A stretch of 64,000 nucleotides of DNA from Phocoenobacter atlanticus (GCF_030764225.1 NZ_JASAXH010000004.1), one strand, 5' to 3'. Shown: positions 16,920-26,159, counted from the first letter of the stretch. A program made the numbers and translations. The notes: generated from the letters alone by a model not told the origin.

Positions 16920-18413
16920 CTATTTACATAATTCTTCTACGGACATTTTAGGATAAATCGGTTTACCACTAGATGTCACTAGTTGCTCTGCACCACACTT
17001 AGTCGTCATAATCTTAGCAACATAATCCCCTTTTTCATTAATATATCCATATTGCCCATTTTCTCTTACAACCGCTAATCCATTGGGATAAAACTCACTG
17101 GCTTCATTAAATTTTGGCTTTATTATCCATTGTCCTTTTTTATTTATAAAGCCATGTTTAGTGCTTCCTTTTGGATCCAGTAAAAATGTTATTGTTGATA
17201 CGTAAGGCATTGCTCGGGCTAAACCATTTTTCTTGAAATTAGATAAATAGCCAAACTTTGCAGGCACGATAAATTCACCTTTTTCGTTGATATAGCCATA
17301 TTTCCCATCATATACAACTTTGGCAAGACCATTGCTATCAAAAAAATGTGTTTCATCAAATTGTGGCTTAATTACCCATTCGCCTTTAGTATTAATATAG
17401 CCGTATTTAGTATTCTTTTTTGCTTCTGCTAAACCATTATTACTAAAGCTCTGAATCCACTCCAATGTTAGTGGAATAACTAATTTTCCTTTGCGATCAA
17501 ACGCACCATATTTATCATTTTTTTCAACAATTACATAGCCATTATAACTATTATGAATATAATCAAACTCAGGTGGTATTACCCATTCACCTTTGGTGTT
17601 AAGCATACCCCATTTATCTTTTTTCCTTTCTGCTAAACCTTCATAAAATATGGTTTGAGAATCAAATAACGCTGTAACAATTTTTCCTTTTTTATTAATA
17701 TAAGCAAACTTTCCATCTTTGGTATAAACTTCAGCTAAGCTTTCTTCATTAAAAGCCCCTATATATCGATATTGTGGTTGTACAACCCATTGCCCACGAC
17801 GATCAATAAGTCCATATAATCCATTTTCTCGCTCTTTTGCAGGGGTCACATCATAATCACCAAAATCTTCAGCAAACCAAAACTGTGGTGGGATTACCCA
17901 TTTACCTCGTTTATCAATAAAACCATATTTACCCTTTTCTTCCATTCTTGCTAGACCATTAGCAGAAAAATCGGATACTCGTTTAAAACGAGGAGGAATA
18001 ACCCATTCTCCCTTTGTATTTATATAGCCATAAAGATCATTTTTGGTTGCAAATGCAAGTCCATTCTTAGCAAACTCACCGATTATCTCAAATTGTGGAT
18101 TTATTACCCATTGTCCTTTGGTATTAATTATGCCTGATTTTCCATTCTTATGAGCTGTTGTAAAACCATTATCATCAAAGTATTCTTTATAGGCATATCT
18201 GTGTGGGATAAGAGGCATTTTCTTGCTAGGAAAGGGAGCAATGTAATCAAGTTCTGGTGCTACAACAAGGTTGGCTTTGTTATCCATAAGACCGCATTTC
18301 AGTTGTTGTGCTGTATCTTTAAGGCAAAATCCTAACAAGCCATTTATATTGGCGTTAGCATTATGGAGTAGCCCTAAAACTGCTATCATAGATAATGTAA
18401 GTTTTTTCATCAT
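16920..18413 (-). CDS. Secreted WG-repeat protein
   Basis: A 497-residue exported protein. A signal peptide covers about residues 1-21 (ends in HNANA). The rest is about 12 WG beta-repeats of 35-45 residues, with cores such as YGYINTKGEWVIKPQF and GFIDKRGKWVIPPQF, and a C-terminal cysteine pair (CGAEQL, EELCK). WG repeats form extended beta structures; their ligands are mostly unknown. It is monocistronic, between convergent yccS and lpxM. The near-identical repeats make recombination and length variation likely. Confidence 0.88.
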   Translation of the reverse strand: MMKKLTLSMIAVLGLLHNANANINGLLGFCLKDTAQQLKCGLMDNKANLVVAPELDYIAPFPSKKMPLIPHRYAYKEYFDDNGFTTAHKNGKSGIINTKGQWVINPQFEIIGEFAKNGLAFATKNDLYGYINTKGEWVIPPRFKRVSDFSANGLARMEEKGKYGFIDKRGKWVIPPQFWFAEDFGDYDVTPAKERENGLYGLIDRRGQWVVQPQYRYIGAFNEESLAEVYTKDGKFAYINKKGKIVTALFDSQTIFYEGLAERKKDKWGMLNTKGEWVIPPEFDYIHNSYNGYVIVEKNDKYGAFDRKGKLVIPLTLEWIQSFSNNGLAEAKKNTKYGYINTKGEWVIKPQFDETHFFDSNGLAKVVYDGKYGYINEKGEFIVPAKFGYLSNFKKNGLARAMPYVSTITFLLDPKGSTKHGFINKKGQWIIKPKFNEASEFYPNGLAVVRENGQYGYINEKGDYVAKIMTTKCGAEQLVTSSGKPIYPKMSVEELCK

Positions 18414-18490
18414 TTTATTCCCTTTAGAAAATATCTATGAAAAATATTGAAAACGGATAATTTAAAAAATTGTCGTGTACAGAGTTATTT

Positions 18491-19429
18491 TTAACAATAA
18501 ATATCTTTTCCATCACGGCGAGTCTTAAGTAATTTTAAGATCCATACATATTGCTCAGGATTTTTAGTCACAAAATATTCAATCACCTTATTCATTTCAC
18601 GAGCGGCTTGTTCTGGTTCTCCTGAGAATGTCATTGGGGATAATATTTCAACTTGGTAGCAGCCTTGTTTGGCGTTATAAATAGGAAACAAAGGAATAAC
18701 TTCCGCATTAGTCAGCTTTGCCATTTTTGTTAAGCCGGGTAGGGTGGCTTTTTCTGTGGCGAAGAAATCAACATAAACACTGCCTTTTTCACCAAAATCT
18801 TCATCAGGTAAAAAATAACCGAGCTTGCCTTGTTTGATATCATTTAAAAAGGGTTTTATACCATTTTGGCGGGTATGCATTTTACCCCCAAAACGCTCTC
18901 TAGTTATATTCCATAACCAATCTACCAATGGATTACGATGTGGGTTATACATTGAGGTCATTGGCATTTTCATCGTGGTAAGAACCGTACCAGAAACATC
19001 AATTGACCAAGTATGAGGTACAAGTAAAATTACATTTTTTCCTTGAGATCGTACCGCTTCGATATGTTCTATACCATTGAATTGTATCCGAGATTGTAAA
19101 TATTTAGGTGAGCGAATTGCCATTTCACCTGTGGCAAGCATTGTTTGAGCCACACAGATAAACATATTTTCAATGACTACTCTTTGTTTTTCTAATGACC
19201 AATCTGGAAAGCAATAACGTAAATTGATTTCTGCTTTATGTCGTTGTTTTTGTGCTTTTTTACACGCTACTTTCCCAACGAAAGACGCAAATTTATCTCT
19301 TAAACGAAAAGGAATAAAGGCGAGAAGGATTAATCCAAACACACCCATCCACACTCCCCAATATTTAGGGTGAAGAAAAGTCCAAGAAAATTGATGGTGA
19401 TAACCTTTACGAGCTGTTAAACGTGTCAT
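18491..19429 (-). CDS. lpxM: Lipid A myristoyl/lauroyl acyltransferase (LpxM type)
   Basis: Adds a secondary acyl chain to lipid A at the inner membrane. A membrane anchor is at about residues 22-42, and the HxxxxD acyltransferase motif HTWSID lies near residue 137. PDEDFGEKGSVYVDFFATEK and TLPGLTKMAKLTNAEVIPLFPIY match LpxM (MsbB) better than LpxL, whose equivalent segment reads PDQDYG. At 312 residues the length is normal. It is a single gene upstream of tRNA-Ser. Confidence 0.88.
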   Translation of the reverse strand: MTRLTARKGYHHQFSWTFLHPKYWGVWMGVFGLILLAFIPFRLRDKFASFVGKVACKKAQKQRHKAEINLRYCFPDWSLEKQRVVIENMFICVAQTMLATGEMAIRSPKYLQSRIQFNGIEHIEAVRSQGKNVILLVPHTWSIDVSGTVLTTMKMPMTSMYNPHRNPLVDWLWNITRERFGGKMHTRQNGIKPFLNDIKQGKLGYFLPDEDFGEKGSVYVDFFATEKATLPGLTKMAKLTNAEVIPLFPIYNAKQGCYQVEILSPMTFSGEPEQAAREMNKVIEYFVTKNPEQYVWILKLLKTRRDGKDIYC

Positions 19430-19500
19430 AAATTTCTATTCATTGTAATAAAAAACTTGCTAAAGTCACTGAAACTCTATAGAATTTTGCCACTCAGACT

Positions 19501-19590
19501 GGTGAGATGTCCGAGTGGTTGAAGGAGCACGCCTGGAAAGCGTGTATGTGCGAAAGTGCATCGAGGGTTCGAATCCCTCTCTCACCGCCA
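19501..19590 (+). tRNA. serT: tRNA-Ser (anticodon GGA)
   Basis: A 90-nt type II tRNA with encoded CCA. The acceptor arms GGTGAGA and TCTCACC pair. The anticodon stem CACGC/GCGTG encloses the loop CTGGAAA, giving anticodon GGA at 19535-19537, which reads UCC and UCU. A long variable arm (TATGTGCGAAAGTGCATC region) and the T-loop GGTTCGAATCC are present. The symbol is approximate, since naming of serine tRNA genes varies. Confidence 0.96.
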
Positions 19591-19604
19591 TTCTATTTAA
19601 ATGC

Positions 19605-19994
19605 TTATTTTATTTTTTGCTTTGTGGCTACACGTAGTAATTTGTAGTTTAAATTACTTGTTGTTGCAACATTTCCGTCTTTATCACACATTTCTACATA
19701 ATTGGTATTTGCTTTAAATCTAAGATTGCCAGCATTATCATCTAATACAATGATATCACTTTTTTCTTTATCCCAAGAAAATTTACCTTGCTCAATATAA
19801 TCATGAGTTTTTTTATTTTTAAAGTAGGTTGTTTCGTACACGTAAGAATAATCTTTATTCAATACTAATTTTGCATCAATTTTGTCACAGTCAGCACAAG
19901 GTAAAATACCAGAATAAGTTCCTGTTACATTATTGGTCATTGAACAAGCACTAAGTAATACAACACTACCAAGAATTGTCAGTTTTCTCATCAT
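19605..19994 (-). CDS. NlpE-like outer-membrane lipoprotein (N-terminal domain only)
   Basis: A 129-residue lipoprotein with lipobox LLSAC (Cys about 17). GTYSGILPCADCDKIDAKLVL is the NlpE N-terminal signature, including the CxxC. Full-length E. coli NlpE, which activates the Cpx envelope stress response and is linked to copper tolerance, has a second C-terminal domain absent here. Whether this short form signals is unknown. It lies 23 bp downstream of the DUF721 gene on the same strand and its stop is close to tRNA-Ser. Confidence 0.85.
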   Translation of the reverse strand: MMRKLTILGSVVLLSACSMTNNVTGTYSGILPCADCDKIDAKLVLNKDYSYVYETTYFKNKKTHDYIEQGKFSWDKEKSDIIVLDDNAGNLRFKANTNYVEMCDKDGNVATTSNLNYKLLRVATKQKIK

Positions 19995-20017
19995 AATTTA
20001 TCCTCTTGTTTATAAAA

Positions 20018-20326
20018 TTAAGAATTTTTTAAATTTGGGTTTATGCGAAATGATAAATCCGTTACATTAGGAAAGTCAATTTTTATTAAGTTCAATAATT
20101 CTTTTTGTTGCAATTGCAATCCGCTTTTTATAGTAGCACTTTGAACTTCAAATACAAGTTGATTATCCTCTAAATTTGCAATGCGATAAAACTCTCTGTA
20201 ACTTTGGGGTAAACGTTGTTGAATTTTATAATTTAGATTATTTAATAGATTTGCTCGCTCAACAATATAGCTAAGTTTTGTTTGTTTTAATAATTCACTA
20301 ATATTTTTAGTTGTTGAATTTTTCAT
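20018..20326 (-). CDS. DUF721 (DciA-like) protein
   Basis: A 102-residue DUF721 member. The core is LVFEVQSATIKSGLQLQQKELLNLI, a KH-like region typical of the family. Relatives (DciA) load or assist the replicative helicase in bacteria lacking DnaC; whether this protein does so is not shown by the sequence. In Pasteurellaceae and other gammaproteobacteria such genes sit divergent from secM-secA, as here. The NlpE-like gene follows it closely. Confidence 0.78.
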   Translation of the reverse strand: MKNSTTKNISELLKQTKLSYIVERANLLNNLNYKIQQRLPQSYREFYRIANLEDNQLVFEVQSATIKSGLQLQQKELLNLIKIDFPNVTDLSFRINPNLKNS

Positions 20327-20446
20327 CTAATATTATATCCTCTGCTTGAATTTTCCAACTTTGTCCTAATATTTTTCCATATTGAAGTAAATTACCGTAT
20401 AATAGTACTTTATCATAAAAGAGACATAGTTATAACTAAATTCATA
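20327..20446 (+). promoter_or_regulatory. Divergent promoter region before secM
   Basis: This 120-bp interval separates the divergent DUF721 and secM genes. A perfect TATAAT lies at 20398-20403, about 44 bp before the secM ATG. No good -35 box at 17 bp is evident; TTTTTC at 20372-20377 is 20 bp away. Confidence 0.4.
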
Positions 20447-20773
20447 ATGGGACTTTTTAAACATATTTATAAATCTACTCGCTTATCACATTTACTTTTG
20501 GGAATTGTGGCGATTTGTGTATTGCCCTCTATTCAAACAGTTTCGAGTGATAATCAAACTAAGTCCATTAGTATCCAACAAGTTATACCATTTTATCAAT
20601 TTGCCTCAAATAAGCGGTCAGTTTCAACTAAAAATTTACAACATTTTAGTCAATTAAGAAATAAATTTATTCAACGTTTACAAGCGGTCACTTTAATTGC
20701 ATTTTTTGCAAAAAAATATCAATTTATTGAGATTGAAGCAAATCCTATTCGTGCGGGTCCAATATTCCTCTAA
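20447..20773 (+). CDS. secM: SecM secretion monitor / translation arrest peptide
   Basis: A 108-residue regulatory leader upstream of secA. A hydrophobic export signal is at about residues 14-30 (SHLLLGIVAICVLP). The C-terminus carries FIEIEANPIRAGP followed by three residues, so IRAGP (101-105) matches the invariant end of the E. coli arrest motif, where stalling occurs at the final proline. The upstream W-I and Q residues of E. coli SecM are replaced, as in other divergent Pasteurellaceae SecM forms. Stalling while the chain waits for export should expose the secA ribosome-binding site. Its TAA lies within the hairpin described next. Confidence 0.9.
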   Translation: MGLFKHIYKSTRLSHLLLGIVAICVLPSIQTVSSDNQTKSISIQQVIPFYQFASNKRSVSTKNLQHFSQLRNKFIQRLQAVTLIAFFAKKYQFIEIEANPIRAGPIFL

Positions 20774-20833
20774 AAAACAACAAGCTATTTTTATTTTGCG
20801 TTATATAAAACGCTATTTTTTATTTTAGAGGAA
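20765..20833 (+). promoter_or_regulatory. secM-secA hairpin sequestering the secA SD
   Basis: TTCCTCTAAAA (20765-20775), which overlaps the last secM codons and stop, is perfectly complementary to TTTTAGAGGAA (20823-20833), which contains the secA SD AGAGGA. An inner stem GCGTT/AACGC folds between them. A ribosome stalled at the SecM arrest proline (codon 20759-20761) would cover the 5' arm and free the SD. This is the regulatory logic known in E. coli, here with a different sequence. Confidence 0.88.
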
Positions 20834-20839
20834 AACATA

Positions 20840-23518
20840 ATGATTACAAAATTAGCCACTGCCATTTTTGGAAGTAGTAATGATCGTATTTTACGCCGTT
20901 TAAGAAAACGAGTGTACCAAATCAATAAATTGGAAGCAGAATTTGAACAATTAACGGATGAGCAACTTCAAGCAAAAACGGCTGAATTTAAGCAACGTCT
21001 TACTGACGGTGCAACTTTAGATAGTCTATTACACGAAGCCTTTGCAACTGTTCGTGAAGCAAGTAAGCGTACGCTGGGGTTACGTCCTTTTGATGTGCAG
21101 CTTATCGGTGGAATGGTGTTAACGGAACGCAATATCGCAGAAATGCGTACAGGGGAAGGAAAAACCTTAACCGCAACCTTACCTTGTTACTTAAACGCAC
21201 TAACAGGCAAAGGCGTTCACGTGGTCACAGTGAATGACTATTTAGCACGTCGTGATGCGGAAACCAACCGTCCATTATTTGAATTTTTAGGAATGAGCGT
21301 GGCAGTTAATGTTCCGGGTTTATCGCCAGCGGAAAAGCAAGCGGCTTATGATGCGGATATTACTTACGCAACAAACAGCGAATTAGGTTTTGACTATCTA
21401 CGCGATAATTTAGCGAATGCAAAAGAAGATCGTTTTCAGAAAAATCTCTATTACGCATTAGTGGATGAAGTGGATTCTATCTTAATTGATGAAGCCCGTA
21501 CTCCATTGATTATTTCAGGGCAAGCGGACGATGCGACACACATTTATCAAGCGGTGGATCAAATCGTGCCACACTTAATCTTCCAAGAAAAAGAAGATAC
21601 TGAAGAATATATTGGCGAAGGCGATTTCACCTTAGATCTTAAAAATAAACAGGCGCATTTAACAGAACGTGGTCAGGTTAAAGTAGAAGAATTACTGACC
21701 AAAATGGGCTTAATGCACGAGAATGAAACACTTTATTCGCCTGCTCGTATCGGTTTATTACACCATACTTATGCAGCATTGCGTGCTCATAAATTGTTTG
21801 AAAAGAATGTTGATTACATTATCAAAGATGGCGAAGTAGTGATTATTGATGAACATACAGGGCGTACAATGGCAGGACGTCGTTGGTCTGATGGTTTACA
21901 TCAAGCAATCGAAGCCAAAGAGAAAGTCGAAATTCAGGCAGAAAATCAAACCGTAGCGTCGATTACTTACCAAAATTATTTCCGTTTATATGAAAAATTA
22001 GCAGGAATGACAGGAACGGCAGATACTGAAGCTTTTGAATTTCAACATATTTATGGTTTAAATACCGTTGTTGTTCCAACAAACCAACCGATGATCCGTG
22101 ATGATCGTACTGATTTAATGTTTAAAACAGAAACCGAAAAATTTGGAGCCGTTATTGAAGACATTAAAGATTGTATCGCACGTAATCAACCTGTCCTAGT
22201 GGGGACTGTGTCTATTGAAAAATCAGAAGAACTGTCTAACGCATTAACAAAATCAGGCATTGAACATAAGGTCTTAAATGCGAAATTCCACGAACAAGAA
22301 GCTCATATTATTGAAAATGCGGGTTATCCAGGTTCTGTGACCATTGCAACTAATATGGCAGGGCGAGGAACCGATATTGTTTTAGGGGGAAATTGGAAAG
22401 CTGAAATTGAGAAACTTGAAAATCCAACTCAAGAACAAATTGACGAAATCAAAGCTGAATGGCAAAAACAACACGATATCGTCATTGCGGCAGGTGGTTT
22501 GCATATTATTGGTACAGAACGCCACGAATCTCGTCGTATTGATAACCAGTTGCGTGGTCGTTCAGGTCGTCAGGGTGATCCTGGTTCATCACGTTTTTAC
22601 CTTTCATTAGATGATGCCTTAATGCGTATTTATCTAAATGAAGGAAAACTAAATATGATGCGTAAAGCGTTCAGTGAAGAAGGTGAAGCGATGGAGTCTA
22701 AACTTCTTACTAAAGTAATTGCGTCAGCACAAGCAAAAGTAGAAGCACATAACTTTGATGGACGTAAATATTTATTACAATATGATGATGTCGCAAACGA
22801 TCAGCGTAAAATCATTTATGAACAACGTAATGAGTTGTTAGAGGCGAATGATATTTCCGATATGATTGAAAATATCCGTGAAGATGTGTTTAATAATGTG
22901 ATCAGTCAATATATTCCACCACAATCTATTGAAGAAATGTGGGATATTCCAGCGTTAGAGACACGTTTATCGCAAGACTTCTCGTTAGATTTACCTATTG
23001 CACAATGGCTTGAAGAAGACAATCAATTACACGAAGAAACCTTACGTGAACGTATTGTTACAACAGCAAAAGAAATTTACCAACAAAAAGAACACCTTGT
23101 TGGCGAAGAATCAATGCGTCATTTTGAACAAGGCGTAATGTTGCAAAATCTTGATGAGCTTTGGAAAGAGCATTTATCTGCAATGGATTACCTGCGTAAA
23201 AGTATTCACTTACGTGGTTACGCACAAAAAGATCCAAAACAAGAGTACAAAAAAGAATCTTTTGAAATGTTCACCACGATGTTAGAAACTTTGAAATTTA
23301 ACACCATCAGCATTTTAAGTCGTATTCAAGTACGTAGCCAAGAAGAAGTGGAAGAAGCGGAACGTCAGCGTCGAGCTATTGCAGAAAAAGAAACCGCTGG
23401 TTATCATACTAGCGATGAAGAAGAACAGGATTTCTCAAAACAAAAAATTTCACGTAATGCACAATGTCCTTGTGGATCTGGTAAGAAGTATAAACATTGT
23501 CACGGTAGTGTTGTTTAA
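20840..23518 (+). CDS. secA: Preprotein translocase ATPase SecA
   Basis: Motor ATPase that drives proteins through SecYEG. The 892-residue length is normal. Walker A is MRTGEGKT (about residue 102), the DEAD-box-like Walker B region reads LVDEVDSILIDEARTPLI, and the second helicase half shows MAGRGTDIVLGGNW and QLRGRSGRQGDPGSS. The C-terminal SecB- and zinc-binding motif CPCGSGKKYKHCHG is intact. Expression is probably controlled by SecM. It ends before an inverted uptake-signal pair. Confidence 0.99.
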   Translation: MITKLATAIFGSSNDRILRRLRKRVYQINKLEAEFEQLTDEQLQAKTAEFKQRLTDGATLDSLLHEAFATVREASKRTLGLRPFDVQLIGGMVLTERNIAEMRTGEGKTLTATLPCYLNALTGKGVHVVTVNDYLARRDAETNRPLFEFLGMSVAVNVPGLSPAEKQAAYDADITYATNSELGFDYLRDNLANAKEDRFQKNLYYALVDEVDSILIDEARTPLIISGQADDATHIYQAVDQIVPHLIFQEKEDTEEYIGEGDFTLDLKNKQAHLTERGQVKVEELLTKMGLMHENETLYSPARIGLLHHTYAALRAHKLFEKNVDYIIKDGEVVIIDEHTGRTMAGRRWSDGLHQAIEAKEKVEIQAENQTVASITYQNYFRLYEKLAGMTGTADTEAFEFQHIYGLNTVVVPTNQPMIRDDRTDLMFKTETEKFGAVIEDIKDCIARNQPVLVGTVSIEKSEELSNALTKSGIEHKVLNAKFHEQEAHIIENAGYPGSVTIATNMAGRGTDIVLGGNWKAEIEKLENPTQEQIDEIKAEWQKQHDIVIAAGGLHIIGTERHESRRIDNQLRGRSGRQGDPGSSRFYLSLDDALMRIYLNEGKLNMMRKAFSEEGEAMESKLLTKVIASAQAKVEAHNFDGRKYLLQYDDVANDQRKIIYEQRNELLEANDISDMIENIREDVFNNVISQYIPPQSIEEMWDIPALETRLSQDFSLDLPIAQWLEEDNQLHEETLRERIVTTAKEIYQQKEHLVGEESMRHFEQGVMLQNLDELWKEHLSAMDYLRKSIHLRGYAQKDPKQEYKKESFEMFTTMLETLKFNTISILSRIQVRSQEEVEEAERQRRAIAEKETAGYHTSDEEEQDFSKQKISRNAQCPCGSGKKYKHCHGSVV

Positions 23519-23524
23519 TAAAGT

Positions 23525-23578
23525 AAGCGGTAAGATTTTAAACAAAATTTGCAAATTTTTACAAAAATCATACCGCTT
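23525..23578. terminator. Inverted uptake-signal pair after secA
   Basis: AAGCGGTA (23525-23532) and TACCGCTT (23571-23578) flank an ATTTGCAAATTTT core. It can form a stem between secA and mutT and may attenuate read-through. Confidence 0.55.
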
Positions 23579-23598
23579 GTCTTATAACTGAGGAAAAT

Positions 23599-24039
23599 AT
23601 GATGAGTGATAAGCCTAACCCCAAACTTGAAACTGCATTAAAACCACTCGTTCAAGTGGCCGCTGCGATTATTCGTAATGAATTTGGGCAAATTTATTTA
23701 GCCCAACGTTTAGAAGGGCAAGATTTTGCCCAATCTTTAGAATTTCCTGGAGGAAAAGTAGATCAAGGTGAAACACCAGAAGAAGCAGTGGTAAGAGAAA
23801 TTGAAGAGGAAGTGGGCATTCATATTTTAAGTGCTTTTCCTTATGAACATTTTTCTTTTGAATATCCAACTAAAATTATTGAGTTTTTCTTTTATTTAGT
23901 TGAAGATTGGGTCGGTGAACCATTTGGACGGGAAGGACAAGAAGGGTTTTGGATTGAACAGTCTGAATTAGATTCTGAGCAGTTCCCTCCTGCAAATGAA
24001 GAGCTTATTAAACGATTAAAATCAGAGGTTTCAGAATAA
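23599..24039 (+). CDS. mutT: 8-oxo-dGTP diphosphatase
   Basis: Nudix hydrolase that removes 8-oxo-dGTP from the nucleotide pool. The Nudix box GGKVDQGETPEEAVVREIEE continues into EVGI, fitting GX5EX7REUXEEXGU (about residues 51-73). The 146 residues include an N-terminal extension of about 15 before LVQVAAAIIRN. MMSD offers two adjacent ATGs; either works with AGGAAAA upstream. Its place directly after secA is standard in gammaproteobacteria. Confidence 0.94.
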   Translation: MMSDKPNPKLETALKPLVQVAAAIIRNEFGQIYLAQRLEGQDFAQSLEFPGGKVDQGETPEEAVVREIEEEVGIHILSAFPYEHFSFEYPTKIIEFFFYLVEDWVGEPFGREGQEGFWIEQSELDSEQFPPANEELIKRLKSEVSE

Positions 24040-24042
24040 TTT

Positions 24043-24603
24043 ATGTCACAGAATAATCATAATTTAAGTCAGCAAAATTTAATTTGGATTGATCTTGAAA
24101 TGACGGGGCTTGATCCTCAAAAGGAACGTATTATTGAAATTGCAACGATAGTGACGGATAAAGATCTCAATATTTTAGCGGAAGGTCCTGTTCTTGCCAT
24201 TCATCAAAGTGATGAATTATTAAGTAAAATGAGCGATTGGTGTGTCAAAACCCATACGGCAAATGGTTTAGTGGAACGTGTAAAACAAAGTAAATTAACG
24301 GAACGAGCTGCGGAGTTACAAACCATTTCATTTTTGAAACAGTGGGTACAAAAAGGGGTATCCCCAATTTGTGGCAATAGCGTGGCACAAGATAAACGTT
24401 TTTTATATCGTTATATGCCAGATCTTGCAGAGTATTTTCACTATCGTCATTTAGATGTAAGCACCTTGAAAGAATTAGCCAGTCGTTGGAAACCTGATAT
24501 TTTAAAGCAGTTTGAGAAAAAAAATACCCATTTAGCTTTAGATGATATTCGTGAATCGATCGAAGAATTAAAATTTTATCGTACTCATTTTATACAGTTA
24601 TAA
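24043..24603 (+). CDS. orn: Oligoribonuclease
   Basis: DEDDh 3'-5' exonuclease that degrades short oligoribonucleotides left by RNA decay. IWIDLEMTGLDPQKERIIEI carries the first acidic pair; GNSVAQDKRFLYRYMPDL, the HYRHLDVSTLKEL region and HLALDDIRESIEEL give the remaining acidic and histidine ligands. At 186 residues the length is normal. It starts 3 bp after mutT, so it is probably co-transcribed. Confidence 0.98.
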   Translation: MSQNNHNLSQQNLIWIDLEMTGLDPQKERIIEIATIVTDKDLNILAEGPVLAIHQSDELLSKMSDWCVKTHTANGLVERVKQSKLTERAAELQTISFLKQWVQKGVSPICGNSVAQDKRFLYRYMPDLAEYFHYRHLDVSTLKELASRWKPDILKQFEKKNTHLALDDIRESIEELKFYRTHFIQL

Positions 24604-24613
24604 GTGATTAAAA

Positions 24614-25108
24614 ATGCAAAATTTAACTTTCTCATTTGAAAATGAAACTGAAATGCTAAAATTTGGTCAGAAATTAGCGGTCACATTTAAACAAATTTTT
24701 GCAAAAAATAGTGATAGTTCACTGGTTGTTTATTTAAATGGGGAACTTGGAGCTGGAAAAACGACACTAACAAGAAGTATTGTGCAAGCTTTTGGGTATA
24801 ATGGGAATGTAAAAAGTCCCACTTATACTTTAGTTGAAGAGTACCATTTACCACCTTATTCGATTTATCATTTTGATTTATATCGTTTAAGTGATCCTGA
24901 AGAATTAGAGTTTATGGGAATAAGAGATTATTTTCAAACTCATTCATTATGCTTGTTAGAGTGGGCAGAAAAAGGTAAAGGTATGATTGCAGAGGCTGAT
25001 TTAGAAATTCAGATTGATTATAACGGTGAAGGAAGAATGATTAAATTATTACCTAAAAAATCAGAAATGGTGAAGGTATTACCGACATTAATGGGGATAT
25101 ATGGATAA
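24614..25108 (+). CDS. tsaE: tRNA threonylcarbamoyladenosine biosynthesis ATPase TsaE
   Basis: ATPase required with TsaB and TsaD for the t6A37 modification of ANN-decoding tRNAs. The P-loop GELGAGKTTLTRS lies near residue 45; SPTYTLVEEY and the HFDLYRL motif follow. At 164 residues it is typical. An uptake-signal-like AGCGGTCACA occurs inside the coding region near 24677. It overlaps amiB by 8 bp, the usual tsaE-amiB pairing. Confidence 0.96.
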   Translation: MQNLTFSFENETEMLKFGQKLAVTFKQIFAKNSDSSLVVYLNGELGAGKTTLTRSIVQAFGYNGNVKSPTYTLVEEYHLPPYSIYHFDLYRLSDPEELEFMGIRDYFQTHSLCLLEWAEKGKGMIAEADLEIQIDYNGEGRMIKLLPKKSEMVKVLPTLMGIYG

Positions 25109-26138
25109 AAGAATGAATAAGTGGACAAATTATTTTTTCATTGGGTTAATGGGTTTTATTTTCAGTGTATCAAGTATTGCAGAGGCAAAAAAGCAAATTG
25201 TTATTGCTATTGATGCGGGCCACGGAGGGAGAGATCCTGGAGCAGTAGGAAAAGTATTCAAAATAAAAGAAAAAGACATTACATTGGCGATTTCAAAGCA
25301 ATTGAAATTGTTATTAGATAAAGATCCTAATTTTAAAGGTGTTCTCACTCGTCGTTCTGATTATTATATTGGTCTAAATAAACGTTCTGAAGTCGCTCGT
25401 AAACATAAAGCCAGTCTTCTAGTGTCTATTCATGCTGATGTGTCTCCTGTTTCCAATAATGTACAAGGAGCCTCCGTTTGGGTACTTTCAAACCGTCGAG
25501 CTAATGATGAAATGGGGAAATGGTTAGAAGATCACGAAAAGCAATCTGAATTACTTGGCGGGATTGGTTCTGTTTTATCTTCTAATAATGAACGTTATTT
25601 GGATACAACGGTATTAGACTTACAATTTTCACACGTACAGCGAGCAGGCTATGATCTAGGTAAAAGTGTATTAAAGGAATTAAACCGAGTTGTACCTTTA
25701 GTTAGACGTACTCCACAACATGCAAGTTTGGCGGTATTACGCTCTCCTGATATTCCTTCTATTTTGGTAGAAACAGGTTTTTTATCTAATGCAAATGAAG
25801 AGAAAAATTTATCAAAAATCAATTATCAGAAAAAAATTGCAAAAGCAATATATAATGGATTAGTGATTTATAGTAAACGGAATTATGCAAGTTTAATAAC
25901 AAAGCCAAAAAAAGAGGAAGTTAAAAAGGTCAAAAAAGAATACAGTAAAATCAGTAAACAAAAAATATTAGTGGTTAAGGAAAAAAAACATTTATCAAAA
26001 AATATCCATATTGTGAAAAAAAATGAAACGCTCTATTCTTTGGCTAAACAATATGGTACAACTTCAGAGAAGTTAAGTAAGTTAAACCATATAAAAAATA
26101 ATAAGATTTTTGTGGGACAAAAACTGAAGCTAAAATAA
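25101..26138 (+). CDS. amiB: N-acetylmuramoyl-L-alanine amidase with LysM domain
   Basis: Periplasmic zinc amidase that splits septal peptidoglycan during division. After a signal peptide (about 1-29) comes the Amidase_3 domain with IAIDAGHGGRDPGAVG (zinc His), SIHADVS and VETGFLSNANEE (catalytic Glu). A Lys-rich linker leads to a C-terminal LysM domain (about 300-345). The AMIN septal-targeting domain of E. coli AmiB is missing. The start may be ATG 25101 (overlapping tsaE) or 25113. A hairpin overlaps the stop codon (26130-26159). Confidence 0.93.
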   Translation: MDKRMNKWTNYFFIGLMGFIFSVSSIAEAKKQIVIAIDAGHGGRDPGAVGKVFKIKEKDITLAISKQLKLLLDKDPNFKGVLTRRSDYYIGLNKRSEVARKHKASLLVSIHADVSPVSNNVQGASVWVLSNRRANDEMGKWLEDHEKQSELLGGIGSVLSSNNERYLDTTVLDLQFSHVQRAGYDLGKSVLKELNRVVPLVRRTPQHASLAVLRSPDIPSILVETGFLSNANEEKNLSKINYQKKIAKAIYNGLVIYSKRNYASLITKPKKEEVKKVKKEYSKISKQKILVVKEKKHLSKNIHIVKKNETLYSLAKQYGTTSEKLSKLNHIKNNKIFVGQKLKLK

Positions 26139-26159
26139 GACTATTTTTCTTATTTTAGG
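26130..26159 (+). terminator. Hairpin at the amiB stop codon
   Basis: CTAAAATAAGA (26130-26140) pairs with TCTTATTTTAG (26149-26159) across an 8-nt loop, 11 bp without mismatch. The stop codon is inside the 5' arm. No T-run follows, so it may protect the mRNA end or only partly terminate. Confidence 0.5.

Noticed and set aside
18491..19429. Assignment as LpxL (HtrB)
   Set aside because: The PDEDFGEKGSVYVDFFATEK segment fits LpxM better than the LpxL form; LpxL is presumably elsewhere.
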